Source: TK10-74A sp965217625
GTDB taxonomy: Bacteria; Chloroflexota; Dehalococcoidia; Bin125
DNA: 64,000 bases
Direction: 5' to 3'
NCBI GenBank assembly: GCA_965217625.1
Contig: OZ244557.1
Span: 1,612,001 to 1,676,000 of the forward strand
A model generated the notes under the pieces. That model worked only from the letters and a program-made list of their open reading frames with translations. It did no database searches and was not told the origin of the DNA. The translations under genes and the position numbers were made by a program. Below are positions 54,512 through 63,462 of this stretch, piece by piece (position 1 is the first letter of the stretch; every line of letters starts with the position of its first letter).

Positions 54512-54681
54512 GGGGGCTCTCCATCGCCCGGGCGAACGCCCGGGCCGCTCTTGCATGCGTTGCGGGGATGCTAGCCCATGCGGCCCCCGCGCGCGGCCGC
54601 CTGCCCCATGTCCGCCGGGCCGCTACCCTGCCTGCCAGTCCCCGGCATCCAACGGGCCGCCTCTGGGGGAGGGAGGACGCG

Positions 54682-55887
54682 ATGAGCGAGACCACCGACG
54701 CCGCCGCCGGCGTGCTGGCCGGCGTGCGCGTGCTCGACTTCGGCCGCTACATCGCGGGGCCGTTCTGCGCCGCGCTGCTGGCCGACCTGGGCGCGGACGT
54801 GATCCGCATCGAGAAGCTGCGCGGCAGCGAGGACCGCTTCCTGCAGCCGGTCGCCGAGGACGGGGCCGGCACCATGTTCCTGCAGTGCAACCGCGGCAAG
54901 CGCGGCCTGACGCTGAACCCCATGAAGCCCGAGGGCCGCGAGGTCGTGCGCCGGCTGGTGCGGACGGCCGATGTCGTGATCGCCAACCTGCCGCCCGACA
55001 CCATCGTGCGGATGGGCCTCGACTACGACACGCTGCGCGCCATCCAGCCCGGGATCATCCTCTCCACGGTGTCGGCGCTGGGGACGCGGGGACCCTGGGC
55101 GAACAAGGTCGGCTTCGACGGCATCGCGCAGGCGATGTCGGGCAACGCCTACCTCACGGGCCACGCCGACGAGCCCATGAGGGCCTGGGTGCCGTACGTC
55201 GACTTCAATACGGCGACGTGCTCGGCGCTGGGCATCGTCGCGGCGCTGCTGGCGCGAGAGCAGGGCCGCGGCGGACAGCGCGTGGAGGCGTCGCTGCTGC
55301 GCACGTCGCTGACGGTCAACAACTCCACCCTGATCGAGCAGCAGTTGCTGCGGCCGGACCGGGTGGGCAGCGGCAACCGGGGTCAGACCGCCGGCCCGTC
55401 CGACATCTTCCAGACGCGCGACGGCTGGGTTCTGATCGCGGTCTCGGGCCAGCCGCTGTTCGAGCGGGTGGCGGCGCTGCTCGGCGACCCCTCGCTGCTG
55501 ACGGACCCCCGCTTCGCCGACGACCTGCTGCGCGGCGAGCACGGCGAGATCCTCAGCGCGATGATGGCGCCCTGGTTCGCGGCGCGCACGACGGCGGAGG
55601 CGCTGTCGGACTTGGAGCGGGCCCGCATCCCGGCGGGGCCCGTCTACTCGCCCCAGCAGGCGCTCGACGACGCGCACATCCAGGCCAGCGGCATCCTGGG
55701 CGCGATCGCGTATCCCGGCGCGCCGGGCGCCGCGCCGGTAGCGAATTCACCGATGGAGCTGTCCGCCACGCCGGCCCGGCCCCGCGGCCGCGCCCCGCTG
55801 CTCGGCGAGCACACGGACGCGATCCTGGGCGAGCTGGGCTACGACGCCGCCGAGATCGCGGCGCTGCGCGAGGGGCGCGTGGTCTAG
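54682..55887 (+). CDS. CoA-transferase, family III (CaiB/BaiF)
   Basis: The 401-residue protein has LAGVRVLDFGRYIAGPFCAA, LADLGADVIRIEK, NRGKRGLTLNP and the catalytic Asp in WVPYVDFNTATCSALG. LLGEHTDAILGELGYDAAEI closes the chain. GGGAGGACGCG precedes the ATG at 54682. It diverges from the crotonase and its stop overlaps the last 4 bases of the bactofilin gene on the other strand. Acid specificity is unknown. Confidence 0.92.
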   Translation: MSETTDAAAGVLAGVRVLDFGRYIAGPFCAALLADLGADVIRIEKLRGSEDRFLQPVAEDGAGTMFLQCNRGKRGLTLNPMKPEGREVVRRLVRTADVVIANLPPDTIVRMGLDYDTLRAIQPGIILSTVSALGTRGPWANKVGFDGIAQAMSGNAYLTGHADEPMRAWVPYVDFNTATCSALGIVAALLAREQGRGGQRVEASLLRTSLTVNNSTLIEQQLLRPDRVGSGNRGQTAGPSDIFQTRDGWVLIAVSGQPLFERVAALLGDPSLLTDPRFADDLLRGEHGEILSAMMAPWFAARTTAEALSDLERARIPAGPVYSPQQALDDAHIQASGILGAIAYPGAPGAAPVANSPMELSATPARPRGRAPLLGEHTDAILGELGYDAAEIAALREGRVV

Positions 55888-56630
55888 CTGCGCCTGCTCC
55901 CGTTGCCGGCCGCTGGCTCGTCGGCGCGGCCGGCCAGGACACCCTCCAGCGGCGTCGGGGCGACGTCCTGCGGGCGGGGCGTGCCGGCGACCATGTGCAA
56001 CTCGCCCTCGTAGCTGGCGCCGTCCTCGATCATGATGCGGGCGGCCGTCGCGGAGCCGCGGACGACGGCGCTGGGCTGCAGCTTGAAGGAGCCGTGGCTG
56101 TGCACGTCGCCCTCGACGCTGCCCGCGACGAGCACGTCGGCCGCCTCGATGCGCGCCTGCACGACGGCGCCCTCGGCGATCGTCAGCTTGCCCTCGCAGA
56201 CGATGTCGCCCTCCACGTGTCCCTCGACGCGCAGATCCTTCGCGGAGCGCAGCGTGCCCTCGATGGTCGTGTGACGATCGAGGAACGTCGACTCCGCCGA
56301 GGGCCGGCGGACATCGTGGCTGGACGCGTCGCCGGCCGCGGGCTCGGAGTTGGAGCGGGGGGCGGGTCCGCGCGTCGGCGTCGCGACGTCGGAGTTGTAC
56401 GGCATCGAAGTCTCCTCCTTGCTGATCTGCGTGCCACTGGGCCGTGCGCCACTGGGACGTGCACCGATGCCACCGCCCGGGTGACGGATGGGGCTGAGGC
56501 CGGGGTGGCGGGCCGTCGAGCCCCCGTCGGCGGAGGGCAGGCCGGGGGCCGGCCGGGCAGGCGGCTGGCGGGGCGGCTGGAAGTCGGCCGGGCGTTGCGT
56601 GGGCGGGGTGGGGTGGAACGGTGTGCGCAT
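55884..56630 (-). CDS. Bactofilin, with optional Pro-rich N-terminal extension
   Basis: The bactofilin core (from about residue 113 of 248) reads STFLDRHTTIEGTLRSAKDL, VEGHVEGDIVCEGKLTIAEG, ADVLVAGSVEGDVHSHGSFK. These are the short beta-helix repeats that polymerise into cytoskeletal filaments. Two in-frame starts have good ribosome sites: ATG 56630 (GAGGAG) and ATG 56405 (AAGGAGGAG). The first adds a 75-residue Pro/Ala/Gly-rich segment that is not found in ordinary bactofilins; the second gives a typical 173-residue protein. I give the long form. No peptidase partner is adjacent. Confidence 0.78.
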   Translation of the reverse strand: MRTPFHPTPPTQRPADFQPPRQPPARPAPGLPSADGGSTARHPGLSPIRHPGGGIGARPSGARPSGTQISKEETSMPYNSDVATPTRGPAPRSNSEPAAGDASSHDVRRPSAESTFLDRHTTIEGTLRSAKDLRVEGHVEGDIVCEGKLTIAEGAVVQARIEAADVLVAGSVEGDVHSHGSFKLQPSAVVRGSATAARIMIEDGASYEGELHMVAGTPRPQDVAPTPLEGVLAGRADEPAAGNGSRRS

Positions 56631-56750
56631 GGGACTCCTCTCGCGGGGTGGGCAGGGGCGTCCGGCGCCCCGCGGCGAGGCCCGACCCTCTCCGGCAGAA
56701 CGTCGCTCGTGGGGGCGCGGTTCCCGCGCCGGGCGCGGTCGCGGGGGCGG

Positions 56751-57527
56751 CTAGCCGATCTCGATGCCGGCGCGCCCGATGCCGCTGAACTCGGCCTCGA
56801 TGCGGGTGGCGCCGGTCACGGGGGTGCGCACGAACGCGCCCGTGATCACGTGCTGCCCGGCCTCCAGTCCGCGGTCGAAGCGGGCCAACTGCCGCACCAG
56901 ACGGCTGAGCGAGAGGAAGTGGTCGTCGATGTGGCCGCGCGCACTCTGGCCGCCGACCTCGCGGCCGTCCTGCTCCAGGCGGACGTGCAGCGCATCGAGG
57001 TCGATGCCGGCGGGGACCGGGCTGATCCCGTCGCCCACGACGATGCCCCAGTTGGTCATGTTGGCGGCGATGCTCAGGGCCGCGACGTCGCCCGTGTAGC
57101 GCCCGCGGTCGTTCAACTCCAGGCCGGCCGCCACGGCGCCGCCCGGCGCGCAGACCGCGCGGCGCACGTCGTCCGGCGTGACGTCCGCCCCCGCGATCGA
57201 CTCGCCCAGGCGGAAGCAGACCTCCCCCTCCACGCTGTCCGGTCCGCCCGCCAGCGGCGCGCGGTCGCCCGACGCGAAGATGCGGCCGGCCAGGATGAAG
57301 CCGAAGGGCCGGAAGCCGGGGCCCATGCGGTCGAGCGCCGTGCCCGACGTCAGCCCCACCTTCCAGCCGCCCAGCTGCTCGCCCCGTGCCTGCAGCCGCT
57401 CCAGGAGTTGGAGTTGGAGGGCGAGGCCGTCGTCGAGGCTGAGGTCGCCCACGGACAGATCGCCGTCGTCCAGGCGCCCGCTGTGCCAGGCCTCCAGCAG
57501 CCGATCGACGATCGCGGCCTGCGTCAC
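56751..57527 (-). CDS. 2-keto-4-pentenoate hydratase family protein
   Basis: The 258-residue protein has GWKVGLTSGTALDRM, LAGRIFASGD, SVEGEVCFRLG with the metal-binding Glu pair, LELNDRGRY and MTNWGIVVGD, a pattern shared by MhpD-type hydratases and oxalocrotonate decarboxylases. It would add water to, or decarboxylate, a 2-keto-enoate in aromatic meta-cleavage. The start is GTG 57527, overlapping the upstream gene's stop by 4 bases (GTGA). Coupling to a GrdB-type protein is unusual. Confidence 0.88.
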   Translation of the reverse strand: MTQAAIVDRLLEAWHSGRLDDGDLSVGDLSLDDGLALQLQLLERLQARGEQLGGWKVGLTSGTALDRMGPGFRPFGFILAGRIFASGDRAPLAGGPDSVEGEVCFRLGESIAGADVTPDDVRRAVCAPGGAVAAGLELNDRGRYTGDVAALSIAANMTNWGIVVGDGISPVPAGIDLDALHVRLEQDGREVGGQSARGHIDDHFLSLSRLVRQLARFDRGLEAGQHVITGAFVRTPVTGATRIEAEFSGIGRAGIEIG

Positions 57528-58450
57528 GAGCTGGGTTCGCCGGCGTCCCCGGTCGCGGCGGCGCGCGCCAGAGCGCCCTTGCCGCGCTTCTTGAGCATCG
57601 CGACGCCGGGGCTCGCGACCAGCGGCTGCCAGTCGCGATAGGCGGTCTTCGTGTCGACGGGCCACGCGATGGGGACGTCGAGGCGGTACTCGGGCGCCGT
57701 CGCCTCGGCCAGCGCCCGCAGCGCGTGCTCGGCGACGCTGCGCTGCATGGCCGCGTCGCCGGGCATCCCGAAGGCGTGCCCGAAGGGGAACTCGACCCCC
57801 ACGACGCGGGGCGCGCGCCAGCGCCGGGCGGCGTCGGGCATCATCGTCACGACGACGGTGGGGATGCCGGCCTCTTCGACGAAACGTGCCAGCACGGACA
57901 CGTTGTTGCAGCAGGCCGGTCAAGCGGGCGCGAGCACCAGCGCGTCGACGCGGGCCTGCTTGAGCCGCCGCGTGATCGCGGGCAGGGCGTCCCGCCGCCA
58001 CGCCGCGCCGTCGTCCGACTGGTAGCCCATGACGCTGTAGTGCTCGTCGGCCAGCCGGCCGATGCGGCCCTCCGCCTCCAGCTCCGCGAAGCGGTCCAGC
58101 GGCAGCGCGATGTTGAAGTCCTGGTAGTGGTCGCGGGTGTTGATGTGCAGGTGCGCGAAGGCCATCTCGGCCTGCCGCGTGCCGCGCGGGATCACGCGGT
58201 AGGTGGGGTCGCCCCAGGTCGGCTCGCGACGCTCCCGGTCCAGGTCGTACGACTCCTGCGAGGCGGGCAGGTAGAGCCCGGCCGTGGTGAGCAGCGCGAC
58301 CGTCGCCTCCGGCAGCGGCGTCGTCATGCCGGTCCAGACGGTCGTGTCGGTCTTCATCGGCGCCGACTCCATGCCGGCGCGCCAGTTCCGCGGCACGAAC
58401 TTGTAGCTGTCCACCTTGAAATTGGCGACCTCGAACTCGGCGATGGGCAT
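57524..58450 (-). CDS. GrdB-family (glycine/sarcosine/betaine reductase B-like) protein with in-frame UGA, probable selenoprotein
   Basis: Read through one TGA, the gene makes 308 residues. The N-terminal half has NTRDHYQDFNIALPLDRF, ELEAEGRIGRLADEHYSVMG, a pattern of the GRDB family. Then comes ALVLAPA-Sec177-PACCNNVSVLARF, followed by AGIPTVVVTM and GVEFPFGHAFGMPGDAAMQ. The UGA lies exactly where this family has Sec (or Cys), and two Cys follow at 180 and 181, so the motif is UxxCC. Frame and codon usage continue unchanged, and the stop overlaps the next gene by 4 bases. ATG 58450 follows an AAGGGGGAA site. Without Sec insertion the product would end at residue 176. Confidence 0.8.
57920..57922 (-). 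other. In-frame UGA, predicted selenocysteine codon
   Basis: TGA as codon 177 of the GrdB-like gene. After it, a weak hairpin can be drawn with loop TGTC about 20 bases downstream (stem bases near CAACG and CGTGCTG), the distance expected for a bacterial SECIS. The fold was drawn by hand only. Confidence 0.65.
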
Positions 58451-58566
58451 CGCTTCCCCCTTGTCTCGCGGCCCGAGTCTAGGGGGTCCGGCGGGCCGCT
58501 GGCGAGTCGCGCGGGTCACGATTCACGACGGCGCTGCGATTGCGCTCCGGCCGGGCCGCCGCCCGG

Positions 58567-59115
58567 TCATCGTGGCAACGGCACGGCTCCGGCGGGCAGG
58601 TCGTGCTTGAACGTGTTGATCTGGAAGGAGAAGAGGGAGTAATGACCAACGACGGCGATCAGTTCGAATACGCCGTCCTCACCGAAGGTCTCTACCGCCT
58701 TCTGATAGGTCGAGTCGCTGACGTGCCCCGAGTTCAGCAGTTCTGAAGTGAAGTCGTACACGACTGCTTCCGACTCGTCTTCGAAGTCGGGGCGAGTCCT
58801 GGCCGCCACGGAGTCGATGACGTGCTGCGGCGTCCCATTGGCCAGCACGGCCGCGGGCAGGAAGTGCCACTCCAGGTCATTGTTCCAGTGGCGCACCGTG
58901 ACCAGGGCGGCGAATTGGCTGAGTCGCTTCGGCAGCGTTGATTCGAAACGAAGATAGGCGCCCAACTGCTGCAGCAGGTTGCCGATGGACGGGTTGAGCA
59001 ACCAGCCGATGTAGGCCTCGCTAAACGCACCCCGTGGGCCGTTGACGACACTGTCGTAGACCGTGCGCTGCTCGGGCGTCAGGTGGTCCAGGCGGACGGA
59101 TGTGATTCGGCTCAC
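58567..59115 (-). CDS. Carboxymuconolactone decarboxylase/AhpD-like protein without CxxC
   Basis: The 182-residue helical protein has LTPEQRTVYDSVVNGPRG, LGAYLRFESTLPKRLSQFAA and TVRHWNNDLEWHFL, the core of the AhpD-like fold. The peroxidase Cys-x2-Cys pair is missing, its place taken by WNNDLEWH, so it is a CMD-type member that may act as a decarboxylase, lactonase or have only a structural role. It is the last gene of a run of same-strand genes that begins at about 62481. Confidence 0.75.
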   Translation of the reverse strand: MSRITSVRLDHLTPEQRTVYDSVVNGPRGAFSEAYIGWLLNPSIGNLLQQLGAYLRFESTLPKRLSQFAALVTVRHWNNDLEWHFLPAAVLANGTPQHVIDSVAARTRPDFEDESEAVVYDFTSELLNSGHVSDSTYQKAVETFGEDGVFELIAVVGHYSLFSFQINTFKHDLPAGAVPLPR

Positions 59116-59161
59116 GGTCGGCTCCCGTCGATTCCCCGGCGACGTTCCGGCGCCGCGACTG

Positions 59162-59620
59162 CTACTCCGATTCGTCCGACTCGGGCGCCTGGCCGGCCAT
59201 CTTCTTGTAGTTCTCGTACACGAACGACGGGAAGATGACGAGCATGTTGCCGTCCGGGTCCTCGATCCAGCAGGCCGGATTCGACGGGTGCGCCCGGTGG
59301 ATTTCGATGCCCTTGCTGGTGAGGTATTCCACCGCCGCGTCGAAATCCTCGGCCTCGATGCACATGTTCCGCAGGCCCGGCCTGAACGGCGGCCCGTTGT
59401 AGGTGGGATCGGTCTCGTCCGACTGGATCGAGAACATCTCGATCACCGCGCCGTCTCCGAGGGCGAGATTGGCCAGCCCGGCCACTTGCGAGGAGCCCCC
59501 ACCGGGCTTGGAGTCCCATCGCTCTCGCACCTCGAAGCCCAGGATCCCCACGTAGAAGTCGAGGAACCGCTCGGCATCCGACGTTCCGACGCCGATGTGG
59601 TCGAGCCGCTTGAACATCAC
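59162..59620 (-). CDS. VOC-family (glyoxalase/dioxygenase fold) protein
   Basis: The 152-residue protein has the paired beta-alpha-beta-beta-beta modules of this superfamily: RLDHIGVGTSDAERFLDFYV with His7, GAVIEMFSI, then LRNMCIEAEDFDAAVEYL and ACWIEDPDGNMLVIF with the second metal ligand Glu. Members are lyases, isomerases or extradiol dioxygenases. In this catabolic run a metal-dependent isomerase or epimerase is plausible. ATG 59620. Confidence 0.85.
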   Translation of the reverse strand: MMFKRLDHIGVGTSDAERFLDFYVGILGFEVRERWDSKPGGGSSQVAGLANLALGDGAVIEMFSIQSDETDPTYNGPPFRPGLRNMCIEAEDFDAAVEYLTSKGIEIHRAHPSNPACWIEDPDGNMLVIFPSFVYENYKKMAGQAPESDESE

Positions 59621-59667
59621 TCACCTCTTTCGTTTCGGCGTTCCACGCCGTGCTCCCGTGCGCCTGT

Positions 59668-60708
59668 CTACCGTGACAGCGCTGCAACGGTCTGATGAAT
59701 GTCGGGCGGCAGCGGACCGGCCTGCGCCGCCACGACGCTCTCCTCGAGCTCCTCGGGGGTGGACGCGCCGACGAGGATGGTCGCCACTTCGCGATCCGCG
59801 AGCAGGAAGCGCACCGTCAACGCCGCGATCGAGATCCCCGTCGTCTTGGCCAGGTTGATGAGGCGCGCATCCGCGAATGCCGATCCGACCCGAGAGAGAG
59901 CACCTGCGCGGCCGAGCTGAAACGGCGAGGCGTCGCCTGGCACGGCCGGATCCGCGCCGCGGAAGATCCCCCCCACGACGTAGGCAATCCCCTGCGCCCG
60001 GACGACCGGCGCCACGATCCGCGGGGACCGACGGTCCAACGGCGTGTACTCGCCGGCCGACAGGCACATGTCCAACTCGACGCGGTTCAGGACGTGCGCC
60101 AAGGTCGTGGACTCGTCGCCGCTGAGGCCGATGTAGCGGCACGTCCCTTGCGCCTTCGCTTCACGCAGCGTCCGCACGAGGGGGGTGTTCCCGAAGTCGA
60201 TCTCCGCATCGAGGTCGAGGCGCTGGTCATCGTCCCGCGCTTCCGCATCGGGGATCCAGGCCCGTGCCCCCTGGATGCTGTGCCCCAGCAGGACGTCGAC
60301 CCGGTCGCGGCGCAGCGCCCGCAGGTTGTCCTGGAGTTGGGCGCGGCAGTCGTCCAGCGTGCGCCAACCGAGCGGCCGCGTCCCATTCGGGGCGCGGCTG
60401 ATCGCGTGGCGCACCTCCGTCGTGTAGTTCACGAGCTTGGTCGCGAGGAGATGCGGTTTGCTGGTCCCCTCGAGCCCCTCGCCCATGATCAACTGCGACA
60501 TCCCTCTGTCGGTCCACGCGCCGGCCTCGTCCGCTCTGCCGTACGCGGGAGAGGTGTCGAAGTAGTTGACGCCCAGGTCGAGCGCGTGCTTGACGGTCGC
60601 CAGCCCTTGCTCATAGGAGTGCTTGTACAGGGCGGCGCCGCCCAGACCGATCACGGTGACGCGCTCACCGGTCCGGCCGAAGGGGCGCTGCTCGAGTGGA
60701 CTGGACAT
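59668..60708 (-). CDS. Aldo/keto reductase
   Basis: The 346-residue TIM barrel has the catalytic set Asp51, Tyr56 (NYFDTSPAYG), Lys91 (LLATKLV) and His143 (DVLLGHSIQG). VRFLLADREVATILVGASTPEELEE near the end binds NADPH. The protein resembles L-fucose/galactose dehydrogenase-type AKRs, but this is uncertain. It lies 9 bases after the SDR gene, so the two are cotranscribed. ATG 60708. Confidence 0.9.
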   Translation of the reverse strand: MSSPLEQRPFGRTGERVTVIGLGGAALYKHSYEQGLATVKHALDLGVNYFDTSPAYGRADEAGAWTDRGMSQLIMGEGLEGTSKPHLLATKLVNYTTEVRHAISRAPNGTRPLGWRTLDDCRAQLQDNLRALRRDRVDVLLGHSIQGARAWIPDAEARDDDQRLDLDAEIDFGNTPLVRTLREAKAQGTCRYIGLSGDESTTLAHVLNRVELDMCLSAGEYTPLDRRSPRIVAPVVRAQGIAYVVGGIFRGADPAVPGDASPFQLGRAGALSRVGSAFADARLINLAKTTGISIAALTVRFLLADREVATILVGASTPEELEESVVAAQAGPLPPDIHQTVAALSR

Positions 60709-60717
60709 TCGTGGCTC

Positions 60718-61563
60718 CTAATCCCCGGAGATCGCCTGCTGCATCGCGGCGCCCCGTTCCGCCTGTTGCTTCGCGCCGCGGCCGAGCGTGATCCCGGTGT
60801 CGACGACGAGGTTCTCCCCGGTGGTGTGGGGGCTCTCGTCGGACGCCAGATAGACCGCCGCGTAGGCGATGTCGTCGGGCGTGCCGGCCCGCTTGAGCGG
60901 GTAGTCCTCCGCGAAGAAATCGCCGATCCGGCTTAGGGTGCGTTCGGCCTCGGCATCGGTCATGCCGTGGCCCGTGCGCCCGCCGATGAAGATGGGCGTG
61001 AGGATGCCGCCGGGCGAGATGCAATTCACCCGCACGCCGAACTCCGCCAGCTCGATCGCGGTGCAGCGGGTCAGGTGGATGACGGCGGCCTTGCCGGCGC
61101 TGTACAGCGTGGGCCCGTAGCCGACGCCCATGCCCGCGATGGAGGCGTTGTTGATGATGCTGCCGCCGCCCTGCCGCTTCATCACCGGGGCGGCGTACTT
61201 CATGCCCAGGAAGACCGACCCGATCTGCAGGTCCATCGCCGCCGAGAAGTCAGCGTAGGACAGGTCCTCGATCGGACCGGCGGCGGTGCCGCCGCTGGCG
61301 TTGTTGAACAGGCAGTCGATCCGGCCCCAGCGCGCCACGGCGGCGTCGATCATCGCCCGCGCGTCGTCCTCCCGCGTCACGTCGGTGCGGACGAAGCACG
61401 CGTCGTCGCCCAATCGATCGGCGAGCGCCTGCCCCACATCCTCGGAGCGCGCGGCGATCAGCACCCGCGCGCCCTGCTCGACGAAGATCTCGACCGTCCG
61501 GTAGCCGATACCGCTGGTGCCGCCGGTGATGACGGCGACCTTGCCCTGCAACCGGTCACCCAT
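60718..61563 (-). CDS. Short-chain dehydrogenase/reductase
   Basis: The 281-residue enzyme has TGGTSGIG (13-20), FNNASG, and the catalytic Tyr-x3-Lys in TLYSAGKAAVIHL. VNCISPGGILTPIFIGG is the loop after the active site. Its opening residues are nearly the same as in the SDR at 40408-41217, so they are paralogues in separate clusters. It probably oxidises a hydroxyl group; the AKR just downstream could act in the same pathway. Confidence 0.9.
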   Translation of the reverse strand: MGDRLQGKVAVITGGTSGIGYRTVEIFVEQGARVLIAARSEDVGQALADRLGDDACFVRTDVTREDDARAMIDAAVARWGRIDCLFNNASGGTAAGPIEDLSYADFSAAMDLQIGSVFLGMKYAAPVMKRQGGGSIINNASIAGMGVGYGPTLYSAGKAAVIHLTRCTAIELAEFGVRVNCISPGGILTPIFIGGRTGHGMTDAEAERTLSRIGDFFAEDYPLKRAGTPDDIAYAAVYLASDESPHTTGENLVVDTGITLGRGAKQQAERGAAMQQAISGD

Positions 61564-61635
61564 CGCGCGCCCCCGTTCGGCGAATCGGCCCGGCGCAGGC
61601 GCCGATCCACGCCACCGCGCCGGACGTCCCCGCCC

Positions 61636-62481
61636 TCACGATCCCACCCATTCCTGGAAGAGATAGTCGAACGGCTCATTTGCGAACGTGGCATTGGGGT
61701 CCAGGTCCGGGTGGCCGACCTCGGCTTCACAGCCGGTGAGGTAGCGCACCGGCAGGTGGCGGCGCTTGCGCCAGTAGATGTTGTGCACCGTGTGAAGCAT
61801 GTGGCGGACTTCGTTGGAATGGTTGGTCATGCCGCGGTGCCAGATGCGGTTGTCGCGAAGCACGAGGCTGCCCTTCTCGGCCTCCGTGCGAATCGGCGGC
61901 GCGATGCGGCGTTGTGCGGCGACGTTCTCGTCGTCGATGGGCTTCGTGTTCAAATGCGATCCGGGCCAGATCTCGGTGGCGCCGTTCGCCTCCGACACGT
62001 CCCCGAGGCAGGTGTTGATCGCGAGGGAGTAGGGCGGGTGCGCCTGCTCGAGGCCGGGCCAGAGATGCGGCCAATCCATGTGCAGCGCCTGCTGCAGGCT
62101 GCCGGGACAGTTGGCGTTGGCGTTGTAGTAGCTGTTGAACATCTTGCCCAGGTGCGCCTTCGGACCGGTGGGCAACAGGCGCTTGGTCACCTGAATGACG
62201 AAGGGGTTGGCCACGATGTCGCGAAACACGTACGGCGCCATCGGCGGCGGATATTGCGTCAGATGGCCCTTGAGGGAGCCCGCGCCGCCCCACTTCTCGG
62301 CCCGGATGAGTATCTCCGAGTCCTCCGCCATCTTGCCATGCAGCAGGTCCAGGTGATCATGGTCGACGACGTCGTCCAGGATGACGTAGCCGTCGATGAG
62401 GATGGCCTCCATCGCCTGCTCGACTTTGGCTTCCGACATTTCGCCGGCGCGAAGTTCCTGTTCCGAGACGCGAATGTTCAT
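61636..62481 (-). CDS. Phytanoyl-CoA dioxygenase (PhyH)-family oxygenase
   Basis: The 281-residue protein has the iron site of Fe(II)/2-oxoglutarate oxygenases: His134 and Asp136 (ALHMDWPH) and the distal His215 (DNRIWHRGMTNHS). LGDVSEANGATEIWPGSH is a strong PhyH motif. It hydroxylates an organic substrate at the cost of 2-oxoglutarate. It is the first gene of the PhyH-SDR-AKR-VOC-AhpD run. GGAGCGCGC before ATG 62481 serves as ribosome site. Confidence 0.9.
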   Translation of the reverse strand: MNIRVSEQELRAGEMSEAKVEQAMEAILIDGYVILDDVVDHDHLDLLHGKMAEDSEILIRAEKWGGAGSLKGHLTQYPPPMAPYVFRDIVANPFVIQVTKRLLPTGPKAHLGKMFNSYYNANANCPGSLQQALHMDWPHLWPGLEQAHPPYSLAINTCLGDVSEANGATEIWPGSHLNTKPIDDENVAAQRRIAPPIRTEAEKGSLVLRDNRIWHRGMTNHSNEVRHMLHTVHNIYWRKRRHLPVRYLTGCEAEVGHPDLDPNATFANEPFDYLFQEWVGS

Positions 62482-62568
62482 GATGCGCGCTCCTTGCGCT
62501 GCGAGGCGGGGCCGCCTCGGTTTCCCTTTCCTGGCGATGGGTAATCCGCGATATCCGTCCCCTTCCGG

Positions 62569-63462
62569 TTAATCGGCGCCGCGGAGCCGCGGGTCGAGGA
62601 GGTCGCGCAGGACATCCCCCAGCAGATTGAAGGCTAGCACCGTCAGCACGATGGCCATGCCCGGGAAGAACGCCCCCCAACCGTTCGAGGCCATGTAGAT
62701 CTGCGCCGACCTGAGCATGGTCCCCCAGGAGGGGTCGGGGGGCTGCGTCCCCAGACCGAGGTAGGAGAGGGCCGCCTCGATGATGATCGCGAAGCCGATG
62801 CCCAGCGACACCTGCACCAGCACGGGCGCCAGCACGTTCGGCGCGATGTGCCGGAAGAGGATGCGCGGGGTGGCCGCCCCCATCGCCTCGGCCGCCATGA
62901 CGTAGTCGTTCTCCTTGGCCGACAGGGTGCTGCCGCGGACGAGGCGGGCGTACAGGGGCACGAACACGATGCCGATCGCGATCATCACGTTGACCATGCT
63001 GGAGCCCAACACGGCGACCATGATCAGGGCCAGCAGCAAGGCCGGGTACGCGTACAGCGCGTCCATCACGCGCATCATCGCCTCGTCCTTGCGGCCGCCG
63101 GCGTAGCCCGCGACCAGGCCGTAGGGCAGCCCCATGCCCACCCCGATGCCCACGGAGATCAGCCCCACGAGCAGGGCGGTTCGCGAAGAGTGAATGAGGC
63201 GGGAGTAGGTATCGCGGCCGATCGAGTCGGCGCCGAACCAGTACTCCCCCGTCGGCGGGCTGAGGCGCTGGTCGCTGAGCGCGATGGGATCATGGGTGGA
63301 AACGAGCCCCGGAGCGATCGCCGCGACGAGGACCAGCAGCACGATCGCCAGGCTCACGACGCCCGCGGGCCGGTGGCGGAAGCGCCGCGCGAACTCCCGC
63401 TCGCGCGCCCAGCGGCGCTCGCGGAGTTGCAGGGCCGGGCCGCCGGGCTGCTGCTCACTCAT
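62569..63462 (-). CDS. Peptide/nickel-type ABC transporter permease, DppC family
   Basis: The 297-residue protein has WFGADSIGRDTYSRLIHSSR and the EAA loop AAEAMGAATPRILFRHIAPN, with about six helices. It starts 8 bases inside the end of the DppB gene, a coupled pair. It is a second transporter of the same type as at 41411-43308. The PhyH-type run begins 88 bases downstream on the same strand, so the importer may bring in its substrate. Confidence 0.93.
   Translation of the reverse strand: MSEQQPGGPALQLRERRWAREREFARRFRHRPAGVVSLAIVLLVLVAAIAPGLVSTHDPIALSDQRLSPPTGEYWFGADSIGRDTYSRLIHSSRTALLVGLISVGIGVGMGLPYGLVAGYAGGRKDEAMMRVMDALYAYPALLLALIMVAVLGSSMVNVMIAIGIVFVPLYARLVRGSTLSAKENDYVMAAEAMGAATPRILFRHIAPNVLAPVLVQVSLGIGFAIIIEAALSYLGLGTQPPDPSWGTMLRSAQIYMASNGWGAFFPGMAIVLTVLAFNLLGDVLRDLLDPRLRGAD

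Noticed and set aside
57524..58519. Two separate genes (57524-57901 and 57920-58519) instead of one
   Set aside because: They are in the same frame with only TGA between them. Both halves belong to one protein family, and the second half has no ribosome site and begins inside a conserved region.
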